Origin: Bacteroidales bacterium
Lineage (GTDB): Bacteria; Bacteroidota; Bacteroidia; Bacteroidales; P3
Assembly: GCA_024685285.1 (NCBI GenBank)
Contig: JAIKVZ010000018.1
Span: 1 to 64,000, forward strand
Reading direction: 5' to 3'
DNA length: 64,000 nt
Shown here: positions 47,433-55,091 of the stretch, in pieces
Layout of the letters: every line of letters starts with the position of its first letter
Position numbering within the stretch: the first letter of the stretch is position 1
Notes under the pieces: generated by a model
The model's database searches: none
The model's input: only the letters and a program-made list of their open reading frames with translations
Told to the model about the DNA's origin: nothing
Made by a program: the position numbers and the translations under genes

Positions 47433-49166
47433 ATGAAAAGACTAATACTTTTGGCAAGCATAGCGTTGGCGGCAAGTTTGGTTCAGGCACAAGTCATCGT
47501 TACTGACACCAGTGATTTTCAACGCGTTAAACACATCCTTAGAGTCGATAAAACATATTGCAGCGGGTTGAGCCACGTCATGGCCATCCTTCCATATATG
47601 CAAAGCAACCACTACCAGATAATCGAGAATCCCGTCGTTTTTTCTAACGGCACAGTCCGCAACAACGCGGAAGGCGGCAATAAATATATCGGATATGACC
47701 TATACTCGTCAGAAATGAACCAATTAAGCAACGTTTTCGAGTTAGGTATGGAGTTCGACGTGGCCACTATCAATATCAATGTCGACTTCAATGCCATCGA
47801 CACGATATACCCATACGACACCACGAGCAGCGAATACACCGAAAACATAGGCGCCATAAGCGAGTATGTCCTGCCGCACCATTCACATATCGACTCTGTG
47901 TCAAACATACTGTGGAACCAGTCGACCGACATCATTGATTACGCGCGGCGCTGCTATCTGTATACAGCTAACCAATTGAATTACATTAATGCTAATACAG
48001 GTATCCACAGTTTACAGGACATCATCAACAATGGCGGGGGCGACTGCGGAAACTTCTCGTCCTATTATATCTCGTTGCTTCGCTGCCGCAACATCCCAGC
48101 GCGCCATGTCGTAACAGTATTGGGTATGAACGACTGCCACATATGGGCTGAGTTCTACCTGCAGAACTATGGATGGATACCAGTTGACCCCACATTCAAG
48201 AACGGGAATCCTTCTGGCGACTACTTTGGCCACAAAAACAGCTCGCACTATGTCACCACACTTGGCATAGGGCTGACCAACTATAAATTTGGAGCCTATG
48301 ACGAGCCCATACAGATTACACTGTTGCAGCTGGATTATTGGTACTGGTGGTACTATAACCCTTGCACTTCTGCCGACTTCGACTTCTTAGTTCAACGCCT
48401 GCCGACTGCAACCGTGAAAGGTATCTCTTCAGACCCAATCATGGGAAGCGTATACGGCGGTGGACGGTTTGTTGTCGACAGCACGGCCACACTGACAGCC
48501 TCGGCCTACTCTGGATACCACTTCACTCACTGGAGCAACGGCTCGACAGACAATCCTTACACTTTTACAGTGCAAGAAAACAAGACATTGACGGCTTTCT
48601 TTGCCGCAGACGGCGGGTCAACACAGGACACTGTTTATGTACACGACACCGCCTATGTCGTTCTGCATGACACAACCTACATCACTACCCATGATACCAT
48701 TACGAGGATTGATACAGTGACGATTACGGAATATATTTACGTCCATGATACAACGGTTGTCACCGACACGATAGCGCTGACCGAATATGTTCCAGTTCAC
48801 GACACCATTATAGTTAACGATACGGTCACACTGACGGAGTACGTAACGGTGCACGACACCACAATTGTCACAGATACGTTGCGCATTGTCGACACCATTT
48901 ATATTAACGATACAATTTATATCGACACCGCTGGCGTAGGCATCGACGAGATGACTATGCTGAAGGTGAAGATGTACGTGCAAGGCACTGACATCGTGAT
49001 CGAAAACGCCGATAACAACCGCGTACGCATATATGATGCTGTGGGCCGCATGTTGGCTGTGAAGCAGGATGCGGTGTCACCGGTACGCTTCCCGGTAGCA
49101 ACATCAGGCGTATATGTGGTGAAAGTGGGCAACCTGCCGGCCCGCAAAATCGTCGTGGTAAGATGA
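47433..49166 (+). CDS. Secreted transglutaminase-like protein with InlB-type repeat, HDT linker and T9SS sorting domain
   Basis: A 577-residue protein with signal peptide MKRLILLASIALAASLVQAQ. The catalytic-type core has Cys205 (GGGDCGNF), His236 (NDCHIWAEF) and Asp252 (IPVDPTF), the Cys-His-Asp triad of transglutaminase-like proteases. Residues about 328-390 resemble a divergent InlB B-repeat (SGYHFTHWSNGSTDNPY). Residues about 402-500 form an Asp-Thr-rich linker that includes three 18-residue repeats (432-449, 450-467, 468-485; TEYxxVHDTxxVxDT). The last 75 residues are a T9SS type A sorting domain ending in RKIVVVR. It is likely a surface or secreted enzyme acting on peptides or glycoproteins. 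ATG 47433 begins the signal peptide. Confidence 0.88.
   Translation: MKRLILLASIALAASLVQAQVIVTDTSDFQRVKHILRVDKTYCSGLSHVMAILPYMQSNHYQIIENPVVFSNGTVRNNAEGGNKYIGYDLYSSEMNQLSNVFELGMEFDVATININVDFNAIDTIYPYDTTSSEYTENIGAISEYVLPHHSHIDSVSNILWNQSTDIIDYARRCYLYTANQLNYINANTGIHSLQDIINNGGGDCGNFSSYYISLLRCRNIPARHVVTVLGMNDCHIWAEFYLQNYGWIPVDPTFKNGNPSGDYFGHKNSSHYVTTLGIGLTNYKFGAYDEPIQITLLQLDYWYWWYYNPCTSADFDFLVQRLPTATVKGISSDPIMGSVYGGGRFVVDSTATLTASAYSGYHFTHWSNGSTDNPYTFTVQENKTLTAFFAADGGSTQDTVYVHDTAYVVLHDTTYITTHDTITRIDTVTITEYIYVHDTTVVTDTIALTEYVPVHDTIIVNDTVTLTEYVTVHDTTIVTDTLRIVDTIYINDTIYIDTAGVGIDEMTMLKVKMYVQGTDIVIENADNNRVRIYDAVGRMLAVKQDAVSPVRFPVATSGVYVVKVGNLPARKIVVVR
48726..48887 (+). repeat. 54-base tandem coding repeat (three units)
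   Basis: Units start at 48726, 48780 and 48834 and encode 18 residues each of the form TEYxxVHDTxxVxDTxxL. The units differ at many synonymous positions, so they are old rather than newly amplified. Confidence 0.85.
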
Positions 49167-49191
49167 AACGATTTAAATATTGAAGATTTAT

Positions 49192-49222
49192 TTTGCCATA
49201 TCGCGAAAAAGTTGTAACTTTG
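49192..49222 (+). promoter_or_regulatory. Promoter of the WG-repeat gene
   Basis: TTTG at 49192-49195 and TAACTTTG at 49215-49222 with a 19-base spacer, 32 bases before the ATG at 49254. Confidence 0.75.
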
Positions 49223-49253
49223 CAGCTGGATTTTTAATGGCAAAATTGTAAAA

Positions 49254-50609
49254 ATGAAGAGAGTAATCACCATCATCCTGCTTACCCTGGCGGCAAGCAT
49301 CACCCTCGAGGCACAGACTCCCGCATGGGAGAGTGCGGTGCGTCTTTACGGCTACAAGAACGACAATGGAACTTGGAAAATAGCGCCGCAGTACCAACGC
49401 GCAGGCGAGTTCCAAGGCCACGGTGCACGCCGCTGGGCCGTGGTAAAACTTGACGGCAAATGGGGCTGCATAGATGTTGACGGCAACCTTGTTGTGCGCA
49501 ACCTGTTCGACACCCGTGATGTGGCCGAGGAGGCCGGCAAGGAGTGGGAGATTGTGGCCGAGCCCGGTCGCTGGGTATACCCTTCGCGCAACCAGGGTGA
49601 CGGCAAGTGGGGCTTTGTGGACTATTACGGCCGCTGGAAATACCAGCCCGTGTATGAGGCCGCCAACCCCTTCTACGGAACCGACCCCAAAGCCTTCGCC
49701 ACCGTGCGCAAAGACGGCCGCTGGGGCTGCATCGACGGCAAGGGCGTGATGGTTATCAACCCCATATTCCTCACCGCCGACCAGGCCGCCGAAGCCGGCA
49801 AGCAATGGATTCATGGCCGCAACTACTACACATGGCGCACCCCTGTCACCAATCCAAAAACCGGTCTGTGGGGCTTTGTCGACTATCTCGGCCGCTGGGC
49901 AGTGCCACCAATCTACCAAGACCACGACTACTTTGGCAGCGACAACAACTATACCTATACTCAGGTCAAGCAGGACGGCCGCTGGGGCAATATCGACCGC
50001 AATGGCAACATCGTTTCAACGCCCATCTTCTTTACAAAGGAGGATGCCGCATACGCCCTGTCGCAATATGAACATGGCCGCACTCTCGAAGGCTGGCGCC
50101 TGCCAGTGACCAACCCCGTTAACGGCAAGTGGGGCTGGGTTGACTGGAGCGGCGAGTGGCGTATAAAACCCATCTACGAAGGTGCAACCCGTTTTGCCAA
50201 CGACACCGGCCTCTTCGCCACCGCCAAGCTCGACGGCTATTGGCTCGCCATCAGCGACACCGGCGACCACCTCTCGCGCAATGTCTTCACCCTCAGCAGC
50301 GAAGCCTGGCTGGCCGGCAACGAGTGGGACACCTACCAGGAACTCGGCCACTGGCTCTATCCTGTGCAAGATCCTGGCACCCAGGCATGGGGCTACGTCG
50401 ACTACAAAGGCATATATGTCATCAAGCCCATATTTGAGGACGCCAAACTCTTCACCTTTGTATGGAACGACCGTGTTGCTCCAGCCAAGATGGACGGCAA
50501 GTGGGGTTGCATAGACCATACCGGCCAGTTTGTGGTGGCCAACATCTACAACACCTCGGCCGAGGCCCAGATAGCGGGCCGCCGCTGGGCCGAAGGCCAC
50601 AAGTTTTGA
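49254..50609 (+). CDS. Exported WG-repeat protein
   Basis: A 451-residue protein with signal peptide MKRVITIILLTLAASITLEAQ. At least eight WG beta-repeats are seen (KWGCIDVDGN, KWGFVDYYGRW, RWGCIDGKGV, LWGFVDYLGRW, RWGNIDRNGN, KWGWVDWSGEW, AWGYVDYKGIY, KWGCIDHTGQF), with longer segments between pairs that share YPSRNQGD- or TNPKTG-type loops. WG repeats probably form binding scaffolds; the ligand is unknown. It has no T9SS sorting domain, so a periplasmic location is likely. Confidence 0.85.
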   Translation: MKRVITIILLTLAASITLEAQTPAWESAVRLYGYKNDNGTWKIAPQYQRAGEFQGHGARRWAVVKLDGKWGCIDVDGNLVVRNLFDTRDVAEEAGKEWEIVAEPGRWVYPSRNQGDGKWGFVDYYGRWKYQPVYEAANPFYGTDPKAFATVRKDGRWGCIDGKGVMVINPIFLTADQAAEAGKQWIHGRNYYTWRTPVTNPKTGLWGFVDYLGRWAVPPIYQDHDYFGSDNNYTYTQVKQDGRWGNIDRNGNIVSTPIFFTKEDAAYALSQYEHGRTLEGWRLPVTNPVNGKWGWVDWSGEWRIKPIYEGATRFANDTGLFATAKLDGYWLAISDTGDHLSRNVFTLSSEAWLAGNEWDTYQELGHWLYPVQDPGTQAWGYVDYKGIYVIKPIFEDAKLFTFVWNDRVAPAKMDGKWGCIDHTGQFVVANIYNTSAEAQIAGRRWAEGHKF

Positions 50610-50636
50610 CACATCATATAAAAAAAACTTAACGTT

Positions 50637-51419
50637 ATGAACAAAATTGGCTTTTGGGCGGCAATATTGCTGGCATTATCGCTGACAGCCTGCACCGATA
50701 AAGAATCCGTAATGCAGGAAATGTCCTGTATTGACGTGACATATTTCATCGACGGTTCAAAAAAGAGTAATACCTTCCAGAACATCGGGGGGTACCGCAC
50801 ACTGCTCGCCGACTTGGTGGCGGAAGCCGGAAACGGACACAAGGTGAACATCCGTATCGACAGGATGACCCTCTCTGGCTTTGCAATGACAGAGTTGGAC
50901 AGCACCGTGTCATTGGTCACACCTGACGCGGCGGCCGCCTACACCGAGCGCAAAAACATGGCGGGGTATGACGTCACTATCACTTACAACTCCGTAACCG
51001 ACACATACGACATCAGCACCTCCGACATCACCCAACACCAAACCAACCAACATCTTTGGCAATGCACCGAGGACGACTACGCCGTCCGTTTCATGTTTTG
51101 GACTGACAGCACGATGTACGTCGAAATCGAAGGCGGTGAAGACAAAGACTTTTTAGGACTTCGGGAAACCTTCTGCTCGTATAGAATCGACCACATTGAG
51201 GATTACCCAGACCCCTCCAGTGACGACCCAGACGACTCAGCGGTTATTTATGACAATTTACTAATGTATCTATCTAACGGCTCTATTATTGGACTTTATG
51301 CATTCGACTTATCATCTTCGGAATTACATTATTTATTAATAGCAGATATTACGATATATGCTGTACTAGGATATTGCAGTAATTGTGTAATATATCTCGA
51401 TATGAACATATTATTCTAA
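50637..51419 (+). CDS. Lipoprotein of unknown function
   Basis: A 260-residue lipoprotein (lipobox LTAC, Cys19). I do not recognise the family. The first 200 residues are mixed alpha/beta with Cys30 and Cys186; a DPSSDDPDD acidic stretch then precedes a hydrophobic tail of about 60 residues. From about 51240 the DNA becomes much richer in A and T than the preceding part, as if the 3' end came from another source. It is 27 bases after the WG-repeat gene and may share its transcript. Confidence 0.6.
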   Translation: MNKIGFWAAILLALSLTACTDKESVMQEMSCIDVTYFIDGSKKSNTFQNIGGYRTLLADLVAEAGNGHKVNIRIDRMTLSGFAMTELDSTVSLVTPDAAAAYTERKNMAGYDVTITYNSVTDTYDISTSDITQHQTNQHLWQCTEDDYAVRFMFWTDSTMYVEIEGGEDKDFLGLRETFCSYRIDHIEDYPDPSSDDPDDSAVIYDNLLMYLSNGSIIGLYAFDLSSSELHYLLIADITIYAVLGYCSNCVIYLDMNILF

Positions 51420-51432
51420 ACATACGAACACT

Positions 51433-51456
51433 ATGAAAAAGGTATTCATTAACTAA
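51433..51456 (+). CDS. Possible 7-residue leader peptide before pyrC
   Basis: An ATG frame encoding MKKVFIN with a TAA stop ends two bases before the pyrC ATG. It may be a leader peptide coupled to pyrC, the remnant of a lost gene start, or chance. Confidence 0.25.
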   Translation: MKKVFIN

Positions 51457-51458
51457 CT

Positions 51459-52826
51459 ATGAAGACCATAATCAAAAACGCCACCATTGTCAATGAGGGG
51501 CGCACTTTCACAGGCACTGTCGTCATCGAGGGCGAAAGGATTGCCAAGGTGATAGAGAACTCGGAGAACTCAGATTTTTCCGAATACTCTGAAAACGCCA
51601 TTGACGCCACGGGCCTGCTGCTCCTGCCTGGGGTGATAGACACCCACGTGCATTTCCGCGACGGCGGGCGGAGCGAAAACCCCGCAGGCACTTTCGAGAG
51701 CGAGAGCCGCGCAGCCATTGCCGGCGGTGTGACTTCGGTGGTGGATATGCCCAACACCAACCCTCAGACCACCACCCTCGAGGCTTTGGAACAGAAAGAG
51801 GCCCTTGCCGCACGCGTGAGCGCCGTAAACTACGGCTTTATGCTCGGAGCCACCAACGACAACGTCGACATGCTCCTCGCCACCGACCCCTCGCGCTACG
51901 CCGCCATCAAGCTCTTCCTCGGCTCGAGCACCGGCAATATGCTCGTGAACGACCCCGCAGTGCTGGACCGCCTGTTTGAACACTCGCACAAGCTCATCGT
52001 GGCACACTGTGAGGACGAGCGCGTAATCCAGGCCAACCTGCACAATTTCAAGCTCGAATACCAGGGCACCGCCGGCGAGACCGCCGCCCTGCACCCCAAA
52101 GTGCGCAACACCGAGGCCTGCTACCTCAGCACATACCACGCCATAGAACGTGCCCGCAAGTACGGTACGCGCCTGCACATAGCTCACCTCTCCACCGCCA
52201 CCGAGCTGGACCTGCTGAGCAATTTCGACCTAGACAAGAAACACATCACCGCCGAGGTGACGCCCAACCACCTGTGGTTCGACGACCGCGACTACCCCAC
52301 GCTGGGCAACCTCATCAAGTGCAACCCCGCCATCAAGAGCAACGACGACCGGCTTGCCCTCTGGGCGGCCCTCTACGACGGGTTGATAGACACCATCGCC
52401 ACCGACCATGCCCCGCACCCATTAGAGGCCAAGCAACGACCCTACTTCGACGCACCCAGCGGCATTCCCTCGATACAGCACTCGCTACAGATGATGCTCG
52501 AGGCCGTTTTCAGCAAAGCGTCGGCCGAAGGCACAGACAGCGCCGAACATTCGGACCTGCTGGCCATGATTGTGAGCAAGATGTGCCACAACCCCGCCAC
52601 ACTGTTCGGTATCAAAGAGCGCGGCTTTATTCGCCCTGGCTATTACGCTGACCTGGTGTTGGTGGAACCGGCCGAATTCACCGTAACCCGCGAGAGTCTG
52701 CGCTACCGCTGCGGATGGTCGCCCATCGAAGGCCAGACCCTGCACACGAGGGTAAAACAGGTGTTCATCAACGGCCAACCTACCGACCCCGACAATGCCA
52801 TAATAGGCAAACCGCTGGAATTTTGA
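51459..52826 (+). CDS. pyrC: Dihydroorotase
   Basis: A 455-residue amidohydrolase of pyrimidine synthesis. Metal ligands are in DTHVHFRDGG, with further histidines in IVAHCED and LHIAHLST, and Asp in IATDHAPHP. It is the multifunctional-type (longer) dihydroorotase usual in Bacteroidota. A Ser/Glu/Asn-rich stretch near residues 34-46 (ENSENSDFSEYSEN) is inserted between the N-terminal strands and looks lineage-specific. It lies in another operon than pyrBI. Confidence 0.95.
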   Translation: MKTIIKNATIVNEGRTFTGTVVIEGERIAKVIENSENSDFSEYSENAIDATGLLLLPGVIDTHVHFRDGGRSENPAGTFESESRAAIAGGVTSVVDMPNTNPQTTTLEALEQKEALAARVSAVNYGFMLGATNDNVDMLLATDPSRYAAIKLFLGSSTGNMLVNDPAVLDRLFEHSHKLIVAHCEDERVIQANLHNFKLEYQGTAGETAALHPKVRNTEACYLSTYHAIERARKYGTRLHIAHLSTATELDLLSNFDLDKKHITAEVTPNHLWFDDRDYPTLGNLIKCNPAIKSNDDRLALWAALYDGLIDTIATDHAPHPLEAKQRPYFDAPSGIPSIQHSLQMMLEAVFSKASAEGTDSAEHSDLLAMIVSKMCHNPATLFGIKERGFIRPGYYADLVLVEPAEFTVTRESLRYRCGWSPIEGQTLHTRVKQVFINGQPTDPDNAIIGKPLEF

Positions 52827-52862
52827 GGGTTAAGCCCTTATGGTATAGACTTTTATCGCATT

Positions 52863-52932
52863 TTGTTCGGAGGCCGTGCGGACCCCTCCGAGGTTGACCC
52901 GACCTCAACCCGACCTTAACCCGAACCTAACC
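52863..52932 (+). repeat. Convergent-gap repeat element, copy 6
   Basis: Head TTGTTCGGA, about 15 variable bases, then TCCGA, CCCGA, CCCGA and CCCGA at exact 11-base spacing (spacers GGTTGA, CCTCAA, CCTTAA) ending in ACCTAACC. It lies between pyrC (plus) and the broken T9SS gene (minus). Its layout matches copy 4 almost base for base. Confidence 0.9.
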
Positions 52933-52948
52933 TATCTATATTATTGAA

Positions 52949-52986
52949 AACCAGCCTGTTGTGTGGTATTTTACAACAGGCTGGTT
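52949..52986 (-). terminator. Perfect 14-bp hairpin after repeat copy 6
   Basis: AACCAGCCTGTTGT (52949-52962) pairs with 52973-52986 around a 10-base loop, and pairing can extend with one mismatch. It lies 22 bases beyond the stop of the minus-strand gene and about 120 after pyrC. Confidence 0.7.
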
Positions 52987-53008
52987 ATCAGTGGTTTATA
53001 TTTTCGTA

Positions 53009-54081
53009 CTATCGCAATATCAATTTGCGGTGGGCGGTGCCGGCAGAGGTGTGGATTTTGAGTATGTAGCAGCCCGGTCGGTAGCCGCTCATGTCAACCT
53101 TGGCGGTGCGGCCTGTGGCGGGCTGGCGCAGCAGCAGGCGGCCGGCCACGTCGTAGGCCTCGACCATGCGCAGCGGCACCGCGCTGCTCACCGTGGTCAC
53201 GTTGTCGGTCGGGTTGGGTGCTATGTCGATGGCTGCCTGCCCCGTCACCGCACTGATTCCTACCGTGTCACCGCCACCATCACCGCCGCCGGTACCCGTG
53301 GTATCTGGTGGGTTGGTGCCCGTGGTGTCCCTGAGGTCTTCGTCAAGCACCACTATCGGGAATGCGCCACCCCTGCAGCCGTTATTTACATAGTTATATC
53401 TAAATCCAGGTGTGACTGATGCCATGCCAGTTGGGATGGTCTGGCTTTGGTATATCTTTTCATTTGGGAAAGAGCCTATAGGCCAATCGGAACCATAGGA
53501 ACAATAAACGTTTCCCCCTGTCGTGGGTTTTATGGGGTCTGAGCAGAAACAGAGAAAGAATGTGTCGGTAACTGGCACAGGAGCGTCAAAATAGAACTCC
53601 AAACATGGCACATATTCGTTACGCGGGTCTGAGATTGTATCAAGGAGGCAATGACCAAGACTATCCCAGATTGGATTACCCATACTGTCACGGATACTCA
53701 TTAAATGATACTCGGCTTCATATTCATAAAGTTTTGTTTTCCTACAGTTGGAGGTGGAGTCAATTACAAATAATGTGTCGTGACGGGTCTTGGCAATATA
53801 GGCTTTAATATATGTCCTCAAGCTATCATCGGCAGTGATAGCTACTCCATAGATATTGACAGGTTCGTGTTCGTTTGTGTGATAAACAGAATAGTATATG
53901 AATCGGGCCAAACAAGACCATGAACATTTAAACAATAAGCCGTGTCACCACGTAGGCATTCGTAATAATTTGTGGGCCTTGGGTAGCACATATACCTGCA
54001 GTCGCCGAACCTAACTGTGTCTTGGGCGCTGAGTGTGCACATGGCAAGCAGAAGAACGATGATTGTAAATGACTTTTTCAT
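53009..54081 (-). pseudogene. T9SS-sorted secreted protein with a single-base frameshift
   Basis: The 5' part (from ATG 54081) encodes signal peptide MKKSFTIIVLLLAMCTLSAQ and about 65 further residues, then runs to a stop at 53842. The remainder of the protein continues in another frame from about 53886: YHTNEHEPVNIYGVA matches the paralogue at 4921. Loss of one T in a short T-run at about 53884-53886 explains the change. The 3' part carries a Thr/Gly/Asp linker and a T9SS type A sorting domain (DIAPNPTDNV, EAYDVAGRLL, end RKLILR). With the frame restored it would be about 357 residues. A sequencing error or frameshift during translation is possible. Confidence 0.75.
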
Positions 54082-54115
54082 GGTTTTATGATGTTTTTTT
54101 GTTAGTTTCAAAATG

Positions 54116-54147
54116 CAAAGATACAATTATTTTTCCGAACTGGCCAA
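54116..54147 (-). promoter_or_regulatory. Promoter of the frameshifted T9SS gene
   Basis: TATCTTTG on the minus strand (54116-54123) lies 35 bases before the ATG, with a TTG 21 bases further upstream (54145-54147). Confidence 0.55.
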
Positions 54148-54200
54148 TTTTTTTCCCGGTGATTTTTTTTTGCTGTCGATTCTTTCTCCGCTTCGCTATC

Positions 54201-54221
54201 GCCTTTGCCACAGGCAAAGGC
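54201..54221 (-). other. Perfect 9-bp hairpin in the ftsE-T9SS gap
   Basis: GCCTTTGCC (54201-54209) pairs with GGCAAAGGC (54213-54221) around a 3-base loop. It may terminate ftsE transcription although no T-run follows on the minus strand. The gap 54082-54302 otherwise holds the promoter and the degenerate repeat. Confidence 0.5.
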
Positions 54222-54225
54222 TTTA

Positions 54226-54262
54226 CCTAACCTATCTAATATACTGATTTTAAGTAGATTAA
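54226..54262 (+). repeat. Degenerate remnant of the convergent-gap element
   Basis: CCTAACCTATCTAATATACTG and the following AAGTAGATTAAA match the tail of copy 2 closely, but no CCCGA unit precedes it. It is the only trace of the element in a same-strand gap. Confidence 0.55.
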
Positions 54263-54302
54263 ACACAAATTTATAATCCATTTAAAATCAAAAATTTATA
54301 TT

Positions 54303-54980
54303 TTATTGGGGTTCGACTACGGTTCCGTTTTCGCAAACGAGCATTCGCGACTGGAATTTGTCGATCATCATAAAGTCGTGCGAGGCTATAAACATGGTGG
54401 TGCGGCGCTCGCGGTTCAGGTCTACCAGCAGCTGCATAATCTCGGCCGAGGTGACGGGGTCGAGGTTGCCCGTGGGCTCGTCGGCAATAATGAGGTCTGG
54501 GTTGTTGATAAGGGCCCGTGCAATGCCCACGCGCTGCTGCTCGCCCTCGGAGAGGCTGCCTATTGGCTCATCGGCCTTGTCGGCAATGCCCACAGCTTCG
54601 AGGGTTTTGGCCACCTGGGCGTCGATTTCGGCGCGTTTGCGCCAGCCGGTGACGCGCAACACGAACTCGAGGTTGCCACGCACATTGCGGTCGTCGAGCA
54701 GACGGAAATTCTGGAATACAATGCCTATCTTGCGGCGCAAACGCGGGATGTGGCGTCGACGTATGTGGGCTACGTCCATGCCGCACACCATGGCGGTGCC
54801 GCCCGATATGGGTCGGTCGGCATAGAGACTGCGCAGCAGTGAGGTCTTGCCGGCGCCGCTGCGGCCTATGAGGTAGACAAACTCGCCGCGGTCGACGGTG
54901 AAGGTCACTCCGCGCAGCAGAGGGCCGTTTTCGTGGTTGATATCAACATCTTTGAGCTCGATAATGTGACTGTCTTCCAT
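54303..54980 (-). CDS. ftsE: FtsE-like ABC transporter ATP-binding protein
   Basis: A 225-residue ATPase with Walker A IGRSGAGKTSLL, the Q loop FQNFRLLDDRNVRGNLEF typical of FtsE, the signature SLSEGEQQR and Walker B LIIADEPTGNLDP. With FtsX it controls peptidoglycan hydrolases at the septum. No ftsX is next to it in this window, which is usual in Bacteroidota. The signature has Glu in place of the usual second Gly (LSGGEQ). It is transcribed from its own TATCTTTG box. Confidence 0.88.
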   Translation of the reverse strand: MEDSHIIELKDVDINHENGPLLRGVTFTVDRGEFVYLIGRSGAGKTSLLRSLYADRPISGGTAMVCGMDVAHIRRRHIPRLRRKIGIVFQNFRLLDDRNVRGNLEFVLRVTGWRKRAEIDAQVAKTLEAVGIADKADEPIGSLSEGEQQRVGIARALINNPDLIIADEPTGNLDPVTSAEIMQLLVDLNRERRTTMFIASHDFMMIDKFQSRMLVCENGTVVEPQ

Positions 54981-55005
54981 TGCGTGATGAATAAGAAATT
55001 CGGTG

Positions 55006-55013
55006 CAAAGATA
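55006..55013 (-). promoter_or_regulatory. -7 box of ftsE promoter
   Basis: TATCTTTG on the minus strand, 26 bases before the ftsE ATG at 54980, in the 111-base gap after trkH. Confidence 0.55.
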
Positions 55014-55091
55014 CTCATTTTTTTGCTAACAGCGCCAGCTGTCGCGGCATTTTTTCAACAGCGGCGTGTTGGCAAACCGCGAAACAACAGT

